A stretch of DNA of 64,000 nucleotides from CAZSXU01 sp964610505 (GTDB lineage: Bacteria; Arandabacterota; Arandabacteria; JAGLYR01), in the NCBI GenBank assembly GCA_964610505.1, contig CAZSXU010000001.1, positions 277,851 through 341,850 on the forward strand, written 5' to 3'. The notes under the pieces are model-generated. The model saw only the letters and a program-made list of their open reading frames with translations. It ran no database searches and had not been told where the DNA came from. Both the position numbers and the translations under genes were made by a program. The first letter of the stretch is position 1, and every line of letters starts with the position of its first letter. Positions 35,693-44,563 of the stretch are shown here, in pieces.

Positions 35693-35933
35693 AGCCACAG
35701 ATTTCACAGATTACGCAGGTGGGCATTGTGTTGAGGCAAGTCCTTGCCTCGAGGGGGAAGCTACATTCGGGTACTCTATTGAGAGCACTCCCGGTGTGTG
35801 ATACATTTGCCACTCCCAGGCGCATTCCGTGTGTGGTCGGTCATATCACCTGGCCTGGTGGGGCGGATCATTGATCCGGACCACCAGGGAGGGTCCCCGC
35901 TTGTCATCCGTGTAATCTGTGAAATCTGTGGCT
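35693..35933. repeat. Dispersed structured element family alpha, copy C
   Basis: 241 bp bounded by perfect 22-bp inverted repeats (35693-35714 and 35912-35933) built from CACAGATT units. Inside lies a hairpin GAGGCAAG-TC-CTTGCCTC (35733-35750) and a block CCCAGGCGCATTCCGTGTG with CCTGGCCTGGTGGGGCGGA downstream. It aligns, in inverted orientation, with 44564-44764. It separates the ferredoxin gene from the bzdV-like gene within one operon. Confidence 0.8.
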
Positions 35934-35971
35934 AGGGATCTTGACCTCGATTCTGCGGACAGGAAGTCCTG

Positions 35972-38521
35972 ATGATTACGCTCATCATTGACGGCACGGA
36001 AGTTCAGGCCCCCGAGGGTTCGACGATCCTTGCGGCCGCCGACGCGGCGGGGATCTACATCCCGCGCCTGTGCTCGCACCCCGACCTGCCCGCCGTGAAT
36101 CCCGAGACCCTCGGAACATGGGACGAGGTCTACTGGGGCACTCAATCGAAGCATCCCGACGGAGACACATCCAAGAACGGCGCCTACGAGGGCTGCCTTC
36201 TCTGCCTGGTCGAGGTAGACGGATGGAGCGATCCGGTTCGGGCATGCGTCACGCTGATCGAAGAAGGCATGCAGGTGACGACATCAACGGCCGAGATTGA
36301 CTCCCAACGTCGGGCAAGGCTCGGAAAGATCTTTTCGACTCACCCTCATGCCTGTGTCCAGTGCGCTCAGCGAGCGGGCTGTGCTCTGGAACCCTGCTCG
36401 ACCAACGTGGCCAAAGAGGAGCGCTGTTGCCCCATTTTTCATGTCTGCGAGCTGAGAAGAGTCGCCGAGTTTGTTCGCATCCCCGACGACACGTCCCGCT
36501 ACCATCCCGCCGACTTCCCCATCGTCGAGGATGAACCTCTCTTCCTTCGAGACCACAACCTCTGTATCGGTTGCCTGCGCTGCGTCCGAATGTGCCGGGA
36601 GGTGAGAAAGGTCGACGCGCTGGGGTTCATATTGGGGGAGGACGGAGAACCCGTGGTCGGAACGAAGGCTCCCACCCTGAGGGAGTCGGGGTGCCAATTC
36701 TGTCTGAGCTGCGTGGAGGTCTGTCCCACCGGTTCCCTCCGCCTCAAGTTCGAGGATCCCCGAACAGACGGCCACAGAGTCACGCCGTGCGTGGCGGCGT
36801 GTCCGGCCGGGATGGATATTCCGCGTTATCTTCGAGAGATCCGGAGGGGCGAATTCGCCCGGGCCGAGGCGGTCATCCGGGAGACCGCTCCCCTCCCGAG
36901 AGTCCTCGGGCAGATCTGTTTCCATCCCTGCGAAGAGGATTGCCTGCGCAAAGAAGTGTCCGAGCCGGTCTCCATCTGTTCTTTGAAGCGCGCCGCGCTG
37001 GAGCACTCCGATTCGGCCGACTGGAAACCTCGCGCTGAACCTCGCCCGGGCACGGGCAAGAAGGTCGCCGTCATCGGCGCCGGGCCTGCAGGTCTCACCG
37101 CGGCCTGGTTCCTGCGGCTCAAGGGCCATGAAGTCATTCTGTTCGATTCCGGGAGGGCTCCGGGGGGTTGGCTCCGGAGCGGGATTCCTCCCTACCGGCT
37201 CTCCTCCGACGCCCTGAACTCGGATGTCAACGACATCACGGGTCTCGGCATTGTGGTCCGGGGCGGAGTTGAGGTCGGAAAGGACATTGAATTCTCGGAG
37301 ATTCGTGACAGTCACGACGCCGTGTTCATTGCCGTCGGCGCGCGCCGCTCCAAATCACTTCCCTGCGAGGGGGCCGATCTTCCAGGAGTCGAGAGCGGTC
37401 TGGACCTGCTGGCGAGTCCGGCGTCCGGAACCGATGAGGACAAACCGTCCTTCGCCGGAGAGACGGTCGTGGTCATCGGCGGGGGAAACGTGGCTATCGA
37501 TGTGGCCCGAACCGCGCTCCGTCTCGAGGCCGGTGAGGTCCATCTCTACTGCCTCGAAGAGCGTCCCGAGATGCCCGCCCACGATTGGGAGATCGAGGAG
37601 GCGGAAGCAGAAGGCATCGTGATCCATCCCGGATGGGGACCACTCGCCATCTCAGGTGACGGACGAGTTCAGCAGATCGAATTCAGGAGGTGCGTGTCCG
37701 TCTTCGATGAGGAAAACCGGTTCGCCCCTCAATTTGATGAATGCGAGACGGCGACGCAGAATGCAGATCGCGTCCTGATCGCGATCGGCCAGGAGCCGGC
37801 CCTCGGCTTCCTGGATCAGGTCGAAGGAATCAAACGGACAGAGACCGGCACTCTGGCGGTGGATGTGAGCTCGATGGAGACTTCGCTTGGAAACGTCTTC
37901 GGAGGCGGAGAGGTCGTTTCCGGCCCGGCGTCGGTGATCGACGCCGTCGCCGAGGGTCGTCGGGCGGCCGTCGCGATCGACCGCCGCCTCGGGGGTGATG
38001 GGGATATCCACATCCCGCTGCTTGATGATACGGCGCCGGACCGGGAACTGAGTCAGGCCGATGGGTTCGTCGATCTAGGGGGGGTCGCACCCGAGAAGAT
38101 GCCCCCCGAGGAGGCGGCCAACTGCTTTGCCCTCGTGGAAATCGGGTACGGCCGCGGCGAAGCGATGAGCGAGGCCGAGCGATGTCTCCGCTGTGACCTG
38201 AGACTTCTCCTCCGCCCACCCACTCTCCCTCCCGAACCCTGGCTCGAGTTCACGGCCGAAGACGTTGCCGGGGTCCCCGAATCGGAAGGTGTGTACCAGC
38301 TTCTTGATGAAAACAAAGCCGTGTATGCCGTCAAGGGAGTGCAGAATCTCAGGATCGCACTGTCGGAGCTGCTCGAGACCTCAACGAAGGCCAGATTCTT
38401 CCTCTTCGAAGAAGACCCCATGTTCTCCAAGCGCGAGAGCGAGCTCATTCAGGAGTATCTGCAACAACATGGCTCCATGCCCCCCGGTGAGGGTGAAGAC
38501 GATCTGGATGACCTGTTCTAG
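35972..38521 (+). CDS. bzdV: BzdV-like NAD(P)H:ferredoxin oxidoreductase with extra C-terminal domain
   Basis: 849 residues, multidomain. Residues 1-~110: [2Fe-2S] ferredoxin fold with CSHPDL and GCLLCLVEV. Next, a NuoG-type His/Cys [4Fe-4S] site (HPHACVQCAQRAGC) and two [4Fe-4S] clusters (CIGCLRCVRMC, CQFCLSCVEVCPTG). Residues ~270-690 are GltD-like: an Fe-S helical domain, FAD site GAGPAGLTAAWFL and NAD(P) site IGGGNVAIDVART. The last ~90 residues (GVYQLLDENKAVYAVKGVQN onward) look like a GIY-YIG-type fold, followed by an acidic tail DDLDDLF. It probably supplies low-potential electrons to the ferredoxin for benzoyl-CoA reductase. Confidence 0.85.
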   Translation: MITLIIDGTEVQAPEGSTILAAADAAGIYIPRLCSHPDLPAVNPETLGTWDEVYWGTQSKHPDGDTSKNGAYEGCLLCLVEVDGWSDPVRACVTLIEEGMQVTTSTAEIDSQRRARLGKIFSTHPHACVQCAQRAGCALEPCSTNVAKEERCCPIFHVCELRRVAEFVRIPDDTSRYHPADFPIVEDEPLFLRDHNLCIGCLRCVRMCREVRKVDALGFILGEDGEPVVGTKAPTLRESGCQFCLSCVEVCPTGSLRLKFEDPRTDGHRVTPCVAACPAGMDIPRYLREIRRGEFARAEAVIRETAPLPRVLGQICFHPCEEDCLRKEVSEPVSICSLKRAALEHSDSADWKPRAEPRPGTGKKVAVIGAGPAGLTAAWFLRLKGHEVILFDSGRAPGGWLRSGIPPYRLSSDALNSDVNDITGLGIVVRGGVEVGKDIEFSEIRDSHDAVFIAVGARRSKSLPCEGADLPGVESGLDLLASPASGTDEDKPSFAGETVVVIGGGNVAIDVARTALRLEAGEVHLYCLEERPEMPAHDWEIEEAEAEGIVIHPGWGPLAISGDGRVQQIEFRRCVSVFDEENRFAPQFDECETATQNADRVLIAIGQEPALGFLDQVEGIKRTETGTLAVDVSSMETSLGNVFGGGEVVSGPASVIDAVAEGRRAAVAIDRRLGGDGDIHIPLLDDTAPDRELSQADGFVDLGGVAPEKMPPEEAANCFALVEIGYGRGEAMSEAERCLRCDLRLLLRPPTLPPEPWLEFTAEDVAGVPESEGVYQLLDENKAVYAVKGVQNLRIALSELLETSTKARFFLFEEDPMFSKRESELIQEYLQQHGSMPPGEGEDDLDDLF

Positions 38522-38569
38522 GGGCAAAGTCCAAAGCTTTCCGCAGATGACGTGGATGAAGAAACCCGA

Positions 38570-38674
38570 ACCCTAGCCACAGATTACACGGATTACACAG
38601 ACGGATACATCACGGGGTCTCGGGCGTACGCCCAAGCCCCGAAAAGAACCCCCGCGTTTCTCTGTGACCTCCGC
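38570..38674. repeat. Dispersed repeat family beta, copy B
   Basis: It aligns with 20237-20337. It opens with CTAGCCACAGATTACACGG and has a composite hairpin: outer CGGGG/CCCCG (38613-38617, 38637-38641) and inner palindrome GGGCGTACGCCC (38622-38633), then GAAAAGAACC. It fills the gap between the convergent bzdV-like and symporter genes, so it could serve as a two-way transcription stop. Confidence 0.7.
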
Positions 38675-38693
38675 GATGAGCCGTCGGCTTCGG

Positions 38694-40130
38694 CTATCGG
38701 CTCTCGCCAATGACCGGCCGCTTGTCGAGCAGGGTAACCGCAAAGAAGGAAAGGATGCTCGCCGGCAGAACCAGATAGACCGGGTGATGCAGGCCCGCGC
38801 GCCAGGGAGCGGGAAGGAAGAACCACGAACCCAGACCCACCATTGTGGCGGCCAGGGTCCATACGGCGGAGCCTTTTCGGCAGAGCCCGGGACAGAACAG
38901 CGTCATCAATGTAATCACGGCATACGCCGCGTTCAGCGTCAAACCCGTGAGGAGCGCGCGCAGAATATCCTTCGCCACGAAGACGGCCATGAGGAACGTG
39001 ATCACGCTCAGTGCGAGCACGGTGCCCCTGGAAACCCAGAACTCGCCCCTCTCTTGGAGGCCGGGAGCGATGAAACGTTTCACGACATCTCCAACCACGA
39101 GGGTCGCGCTTCCGAGCAGGAGACCACAGGCGGTGGAGACGTCCGCCGCCCAGAGTCCCGCAAGGATGAGTCCGGCAAGAAGAGGATGGAGGTCGAGGAC
39201 GGTACGCGGGAGGGCTTCGGCCGTATTCTGAAGACCCGGGTGAAGCACGACGGCAGCAATGCCGATGAGGGCGCTGATGAATCCCACCGGAAGGATGAAC
39301 GCCCCCCCCAGAAGAAAACCTCCTCTGGCGGCCTTTGGATCCTTGGCGGCGAAGCTGATCTGAACCACGGCCTGGGTCCCGAGGGCCGTCGGAACCATGA
39401 TCAGGAACCAGGCCAGGACCAAGGGAAAACCCAGACCTCCCAGGTCGAAACCCGGATGAGGTGGGGTCAGCTGCTGCAAGTGCGCGCCCAGGCCCTCCAA
39501 GCCGCCCACCTGAGCCAGGGCGCCTCTGAGGCTCAGGATCGCGCCGAGACAGATGCCGACATAAATCAGGCTCACGTTGATGATGTTCGTCAATCCCGCG
39601 GCCCACAACCCGCCGATGAGCGTGATCCCCACAAACACCACGGCGGTCACGAGCATTCCCTGCTGAAAGGTGAGAAGACCGGGAAGCAATGACGACAGGA
39701 TGGCGCCTCCCGCCACGTACTGAAGGCAGGTGATCACCACCTGGATCACCAGCTGGCCGATCACGCCCAGAATTCTCCCGGCGGTTCCGTAGTGGCGTTC
39801 GAAGAGCTCGGGAAGAGTGCTCACCTCGATCTTACGGTAGCGGGCGGCGGCCAGGAGTCCCATCACAAACGCGCCCACCGCCCAGGCGGCGTTGTACCAC
39901 CCGGCTCCGATGCCGGAGGTGTACGCCCGCTGTGCGACGCCCACGGTCGACGCTCCACCTACGGCCAGTCCGGTGAGCATCACCGCGATCACTCCGGTCG
40001 GAAGCCCCCTCCCGGCGAGGAGATATCCGACCATCCCTCCTGTTTCGCTGAGTCTGCGCGTCCACCACGAGATGGCGTAGAGGAGAACGATGTAGAGGAC
40101 GATCACGAGTGCGGGGATGCTACTGTCCAT
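38694..40130 (-). CDS. Sodium:solute symporter family transporter
   Basis: 478 residues, about 13 hydrophobic helices. The N-terminal IPALVIVLYIVLLYAISWW followed by GYLLAGRGLPTGVIAVMLTGLAVGGASTVGVAQRAY is the SSF signature (the 'GR.L' and 'G..GG.S..G' region), and GLWAADVSTACGLLLGSATLV resembles helix 8. It would take up a carboxylate with Na+. It is the last gene of the minus-strand catabolic cluster, 42 nt after a CoA synthetase, so the substrate is probably the acid that is then activated to its CoA ester. Confidence 0.88.
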   Translation of the reverse strand: MDSSIPALVIVLYIVLLYAISWWTRRLSETGGMVGYLLAGRGLPTGVIAVMLTGLAVGGASTVGVAQRAYTSGIGAGWYNAAWAVGAFVMGLLAAARYRKIEVSTLPELFERHYGTAGRILGVIGQLVIQVVITCLQYVAGGAILSSLLPGLLTFQQGMLVTAVVFVGITLIGGLWAAGLTNIINVSLIYVGICLGAILSLRGALAQVGGLEGLGAHLQQLTPPHPGFDLGGLGFPLVLAWFLIMVPTALGTQAVVQISFAAKDPKAARGGFLLGGAFILPVGFISALIGIAAVVLHPGLQNTAEALPRTVLDLHPLLAGLILAGLWAADVSTACGLLLGSATLVVGDVVKRFIAPGLQERGEFWVSRGTVLALSVITFLMAVFVAKDILRALLTGLTLNAAYAVITLMTLFCPGLCRKGSAVWTLAATMVGLGSWFFLPAPWRAGLHHPVYLVLPASILSFFAVTLLDKRPVIGESR

Positions 40131-40172
40131 GGCCAGAGCTCTCTACAGGTCCTATGGGACCTATCCTCCTCC

Positions 40173-42254
40173 CTATCCCTTCACCCTGAGTCTCGCGTCT
40201 ACCGCCACGGGCGGCGTCCCCTGCGGATACACGAATACCGGGTTGAGATCCATCTCCTCGATCACCGGGAAATCTGCCGCCAATCGAGAAAGCCGAACCA
40301 GGACGCCGGCAAGACCATCCATGTCTACGGCCGGCATGCCCCGTGTTCCGGTGAGAACGGGGAGCCCCTTGATCGAATGAAGCATCGCCACGGCTTCGTT
40401 CGCGCTCAGGGGTGAGAGCCGAAATACAACGTCCTTCATGGCCTCCACGAAGATCCCTCCAAGACCGAACATGATCAGCGGACGGAGACCCTCCTGCGCT
40501 TTGGTGCCCAGGATAACCTCCCGGCCTTCCGGCTTCTGGGCCTGGACAACGAACCCGACGTCCTCGCCGCCGAACTGCTCGCACATTCCCCCGAACGCTT
40601 CTTCGAGAGCCGCACCGTCCTCGAGGTTCAGAACGACGCCGCCCGCGTCGGACTTGTGGACGACCGAGGCCGCGTCCACCTTCAGCACACACGGGAACCC
40701 CGTTTCCGCCGCCGCAGCCGCCAGATCCGGAGCCTCTTTGACCGCCACGGTTCGGCTCGAGTGGATTCCGTAGGACTCGAGAATCTCAAACACCGCCGCC
40801 TGAGGCAGGAAGGTGTCCTTGCCCTCGTAGCGCCCGAGGATGGAGGCTACTCGGTTTCCGTCCACATCGAGTTCGGGTGCCGGTTCCACCTTCCCGGCGC
40901 GAACCCTCCCGTATCGGGCCATGGCAAGGAGAGCCTTGGCCCCGTCTTCAGGGAAATCGTAGACGGGCGTCCCACTGTCACGGATGGCCTGCATCAGGCC
41001 ATACCATTTCTCAATCGTCATCACCACGACCACCGCAGGTTTGTTTGCGACTTCCGCGGCCTCCTTGAGACGCCGGGCGATTCCTTCAAGGTCGACGAAC
41101 GGAGCCGTGATGAAGTTCACAAGAACCATGTCCACGCCCGGGTCCTTGAAGAGGGTCTCCACCGTGAACCCGTAGTGCTCGGGCGTCGCCGTGGCGATGA
41201 CATCCACCGGATTCTTGACGCTGGCCATGGGGAGAAGGTTCTCGCGCAACTGATTCTGGGTCGCCTCGGTCAGCTCCGCCAGCTCGAGCCCGCCCAGAAT
41301 TGCCTCATCGAGGGCAAGGATCCCGGGGCCGCCCGTGTTGGTGACAATGGCAACCTTGCTCCCCGAGGGGGGCGGTTGAGACGCAAAGGCGATGGCCGCT
41401 TTGGTCATCTCATCCTGGTTGTCGAAGCGGAGTACCCCGGCCTTCTCGAACATGGCGTCCGCCATCGTATCCTGATCCATCAGGGACCCCGTGTGTGAGG
41501 ATACGGCCACGGCGCCTTCCTTGGTTCGCCCCGCCTTCAAAGCCAGGATCGGCTTCCTGGGTGTGATTCTGCTCGCCACTTCCAGGAAGCCCTGCGGATC
41601 CTTGAAGGTTTCCACCTGGAGCATGATCACGTTTGCGCCGTCGTCGTTGCCAAAGTGTTCCAGGATCTCGTTCATGCTGACGTCGCACTCATTGCCGAAA
41701 CTGGCGTACATCCGGAGACCCATTCCCAGTTTGTGCAGAGGAATCTTCAGGACTTCGCCCACCCCGCCGCTCTGGGCCAGAATGGACACCGTTCCGGGCG
41801 TCATGGGCACAAACGTGAAGTTGGCATAGAGGGAAACCGCCGGATCCGAATTCTGGACCCCCTGTGAATTGGGACCGTAGATTCTCACGCCGTGCTCGCG
41901 GCCGACCTTCACCATCTCCCGCTCGAGAGCCAGTCCTTCCTCCCCGATTTCCTTGAATCCGGCCGTGTGGACGATGGCAAACTTGACGCCTTTCTCGCCG
42001 CACTGTTCAATGATCTTCGGAACGATCGTGTTCTTGATGGAGATGTTGACAAGATCCACCTCTCCAGGTACGTCAAGGATGGAGGGGTAAGCGTTGAGGC
42101 CTTGGATTTCCGTTTCCTTAGGATTGATGGGATAGATGGGACCCTTGTAGCCGTGATCCAACAGGTTCTGCGTAACGATGTGCCCGATGGAGAGGGGGTT
42201 CTTCGAAGCCCCGATGATGGCTACAGCCTTCGGCTTGAACAGGGCGTCCAGCAT
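40173..42254 (-). CDS. Acyl-CoA synthetase (NDP/ADP-forming), canonical domain order
   Basis: 693 residues. A CoA-binding domain comes first (LFKPKAVAIIGASKNPLSIGH), then the ligase domain (VSILAQSGGVGEVLKIPLHK, VSSHTGSLMDQDTMADAMF with the phosphorylated His), and finally the ATP-grasp domain (VLKVDAASVVHKSDAGGVVLNL, EMDLNPVFVYPQG). It interconverts an acid and its CoA ester using ATP/ADP. AAGGAGA precedes the ATG. Together with the symporter it looks like an uptake-and-activate pair and may replace the AMP-forming benzoate-CoA ligase that is absent from the window; the acid specificity is not readable. Confidence 0.9.
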   Translation of the reverse strand: MLDALFKPKAVAIIGASKNPLSIGHIVTQNLLDHGYKGPIYPINPKETEIQGLNAYPSILDVPGEVDLVNISIKNTIVPKIIEQCGEKGVKFAIVHTAGFKEIGEEGLALEREMVKVGREHGVRIYGPNSQGVQNSDPAVSLYANFTFVPMTPGTVSILAQSGGVGEVLKIPLHKLGMGLRMYASFGNECDVSMNEILEHFGNDDGANVIMLQVETFKDPQGFLEVASRITPRKPILALKAGRTKEGAVAVSSHTGSLMDQDTMADAMFEKAGVLRFDNQDEMTKAAIAFASQPPPSGSKVAIVTNTGGPGILALDEAILGGLELAELTEATQNQLRENLLPMASVKNPVDVIATATPEHYGFTVETLFKDPGVDMVLVNFITAPFVDLEGIARRLKEAAEVANKPAVVVVMTIEKWYGLMQAIRDSGTPVYDFPEDGAKALLAMARYGRVRAGKVEPAPELDVDGNRVASILGRYEGKDTFLPQAAVFEILESYGIHSSRTVAVKEAPDLAAAAAETGFPCVLKVDAASVVHKSDAGGVVLNLEDGAALEEAFGGMCEQFGGEDVGFVVQAQKPEGREVILGTKAQEGLRPLIMFGLGGIFVEAMKDVVFRLSPLSANEAVAMLHSIKGLPVLTGTRGMPAVDMDGLAGVLVRLSRLAADFPVIEEMDLNPVFVYPQGTPPVAVDARLRVKG

Positions 42255-42324
42255 GACGGTCTCCTTTTCCGAAAATCAAGAAACCACAAACTCGTTTCCG
42301 CAGATTCCGCGGATCGCGTATCTC

Positions 42325-42353
42325 CGGAGATTCGGTAACACCCCGAATCTCCG
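42325..42353. promoter_or_regulatory. 11-bp stem hairpin between activase and synthetase genes
   Basis: CGGAGATTCGG (42325-42335) pairs perfectly with CCGAATCTCCG (42343-42353) over a 7-nt loop. No T-tract follows on either strand, so it is not a clear Rho-independent terminator; it could protect or process the polycistronic mRNA. Just beside it is a short CCGCAGATTCCGCGG remnant that resembles the ends of repeat family alpha. Confidence 0.6.
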
Positions 42354-42414
42354 AACGTCATTCTCTACGCGTTCTCTATGGTTCAGTGCCTTGGATTGTC
42401 GTCCCGCCGCCCAA

Positions 42415-43197
42415 TCAGGATGCCCCTTCTTTGGCCAGCAGAGCGGCTCCCAGGGCCCCGGTAAACTGGGGATGGGGAGGCACCCGCACCTCTCTTTCCA
42501 GGGCGTTTCCGAGGGCCTCCCTGAGATAAGGGTTATACTGAACCACTCCACCCGTAAGAACAATCTCTCCCTCCATCCGGTCCATCTCGATGATGCGGTT
42601 CACCACGGAGTTGAAGGCGCCGCGGACGATGTTCTCCACGCGCTCTCCCTTGCGGATGTAGGATAGGATTTCCGTCTTGGCAAAGACGGTACAGAAGCTG
42701 CCCAGTGTGAACTCCTTGTCGGCTCCGCGAGCCAATCGATCCAGATCGTCCAGGGAGATTCCAAGGCGCGCAGCGATCTCCTCCAGGAAAGCTCCCGTCC
42801 CTGCAGCACACTTCCGGTTCATCTTGAAATCCAGCCGGCGGCCTTCCGAGTCCAGTTTGATGACCTTACTGTCCTGTCCCCCAATATCGACAATTACGAC
42901 ACTTCGCGGAAAGAAATGGTGGCACCCCCGCCCGTGGCATGTGATTTCCGTGACGGCGGTCGCGGCGAAGCTCACGTTGCGGCGCCCATAGCCCGTTGCC
43001 ACCGAAGCGGCGATATCCTGGTCCGTGGCCGACGCGCAGGCCAGGGCGCTCTGAAGACACGATCTTGCGGAAGCTTGATAATCCACACCCGATTGCAGGG
43101 CGGCCCGCGCACGAACTTGGTCCTGTGTGTCTACCAGGACCACCTTCGTGGCCGAGGCGCCCACGTCCACCCCGCAATACAGGGAGCCGCCCTTCAC
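42415..43197 (-). CDS. 2-Hydroxyacyl-CoA dehydratase activase-like ATPase
   Basis: 260 residues of the BadF/BcrA/HgdC ATPase fold. YCGVDVGASATKVVLVD and VIVDIGGQDSKVIKLD bind phosphate; NRKCAAGTGAFLEEIAARLG and SFCTVFAKTEILS supply the two cysteines that hold a [4Fe-4S] cluster across a homodimer. Unlike the BzdP/BzdQ pair it is a single gene, as in HgdC-type activators. GTG start with GGGAGGGG upstream. It lies 87 nt downstream of its likely partner (43285-44520) and would inject an ATP-energised electron into it. Confidence 0.9.
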   Translation of the reverse strand: MKGGSLYCGVDVGASATKVVLVDTQDQVRARAALQSGVDYQASARSCLQSALACASATDQDIAASVATGYGRRNVSFAATAVTEITCHGRGCHHFFPRSVVIVDIGGQDSKVIKLDSEGRRLDFKMNRKCAAGTGAFLEEIAARLGISLDDLDRLARGADKEFTLGSFCTVFAKTEILSYIRKGERVENIVRGAFNSVVNRIIEMDRMEGEIVLTGGVVQYNPYLREALGNALEREVRVPPHPQFTGALGAALLAKEGAS

Positions 43198-43284
43198 GTC
43201 CCCTCCCTATGCAGACGTCTGTCCGTCTTCTCTAACGCTCTTCTTCGAGATCCACTCCCTCTTGTCTATTGCCACTTCTCCGAT

Positions 43285-44520
43285 CTATGTCTGCAGCTGT
43301 TCGACAAAGGCCTCGATGTTTGTGCGGGCTTGCTCCTCTGAGTAGCAGCGCAAATCGTTCAGGTCGCCGTCAATGGTCAGAGTGGAAATCGACAGTCTCT
43401 TCCTGAGTCTCTCCGGCATCCCGTAGCGGTTGTTCGAATTGTAGGGGCACGTTTTCGCATCGTGGAACAGGATGCCGTCCAGCCCGTAGTCTTTCACCAT
43501 TCGCTCGAGATAGGCCTCCTTGTAATCCTCGGAGCGGACGATGAACAGCTCGGTGTAGGCCCGGGCCATGCTTCCAAACGGATCCTCCGGGTCGAGGGCT
43601 TCGAAAATCCAGCTGTTGCAGTAGGTGGAGGCTACGACGCAGGTGTTCAGGCCCATGAAGAGCTCGGCGTGTTCCCGGAGTTTCCCCCAGATCGGCATTC
43701 CTTCCCAGTAGATGCGGAACCGCTCGCCGTCAACGGCGCCGATGCCCTGCTCAATGCGTTCTTCCAGCTCGGCCCCCAGCGTTTCGTAGTAGTCCACCGC
43801 CCGCTCTTCGCCGCGCAGTACCACGGCCGGTCCCATATGAATGGTTCCGTCAAAGAAGCTGATGGGTGAGGGGACGGATATCGCGGATCTCAGCACCCTC
43901 TTCCACCCCTCCGTACATTGCCTGGAGAGATCGACCACTCTCTTCAGCTCGTCCATGTCGAAGGAACGTCCGGCCACTTCCTCGAGCGCGGGAACCATGT
44001 CCTTCATCTGAGCAACCACCGTGCCGAGATGGGTTTCGGTCAGATCCCCAAGCCCACGGGGCGTCGACACGCCCAGGATGGGCACATTGAACTCCCGATG
44101 ATAGAACTCAAACCAGTCCTTGACGTCCCGGCACTGGTTCGTGTTGTACACGAGCACATCCGCTTTGGGGACCGTTTTCATTCCGAACGCCTTGGTCAAC
44201 GGAGTCTTCTGGGCCAGGTAGGACCCAACGTCGCTTGTCAGGTAGGAACAGATCTCCGGGGAGTAGCCTACGGCGTTCGCTTCGGGGATGAGATCGGTAG
44301 CCATTCTCGAGGATCCCAGCAGCGCGCCGTGGTTCTCCGGAAAGTAGACGAGGAATCCCAGAGCTCGCAGGAGTTCCGCCGGCCCCACGCTCGTGCACCA
44401 CGCGATCTTGGGAGACCCTTTCTCGACCGCCTCCTTGAACTCCATGAAGTAGGCGCCCATGATCTCGCGCATGAGACCGGTGGATCGGATTTTCTTGATG
44501 GCCTTCTTCTCTTCGGACAT
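43285..44520 (-). CDS. 2-Hydroxyacyl-CoA dehydratase/benzoyl-CoA reductase family D-component, single subunit
   Basis: 411 residues. Superfamily motifs with likely cluster cysteines: KIAWCTSVGPAELLRALGF, GYSPEICSYLTSDVGSYL, NTNQCRDVKDWFEFY and HDAKTCPYNSN. The middle contains SRQCTEGWKRVLRSAISVPSPISFFDG. Dehydratases of this family normally need two different D-subunits, yet only this one is encoded here before the activase, an arrangement known from the HgdB-like yjiM/yjiL pair. CAGGAG precedes the ATG. It may dehydrate a 2-hydroxyacyl-CoA or catalyse a second kind of reduction in the aromatic pathway; I cannot decide. Confidence 0.85.
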   Translation of the reverse strand: MSEEKKAIKKIRSTGLMREIMGAYFMEFKEAVEKGSPKIAWCTSVGPAELLRALGFLVYFPENHGALLGSSRMATDLIPEANAVGYSPEICSYLTSDVGSYLAQKTPLTKAFGMKTVPKADVLVYNTNQCRDVKDWFEFYHREFNVPILGVSTPRGLGDLTETHLGTVVAQMKDMVPALEEVAGRSFDMDELKRVVDLSRQCTEGWKRVLRSAISVPSPISFFDGTIHMGPAVVLRGEERAVDYYETLGAELEERIEQGIGAVDGERFRIYWEGMPIWGKLREHAELFMGLNTCVVASTYCNSWIFEALDPEDPFGSMARAYTELFIVRSEDYKEAYLERMVKDYGLDGILFHDAKTCPYNSNNRYGMPERLRKRLSISTLTIDGDLNDLRCYSEEQARTNIEAFVEQLQT

Positions 44521-44563
44521 GGCAATCTCCTGTCGACCCGGACCACAGAAACCAGAAACCCTT

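Noticed and set aside
35587..35874. Open frame over the ferredoxin end and repeat copy C
   Set aside because: Its PQISQITQ-like translation comes from the CACAGATT repeat; the upstream part is the ferredoxin gene in another frame.
35693..35933. Insertion sequence
   Set aside because: Although it has terminal inverted repeats, it is only 241 bp with no transposase or evident target-site duplication, so it is reported as a repeat element.
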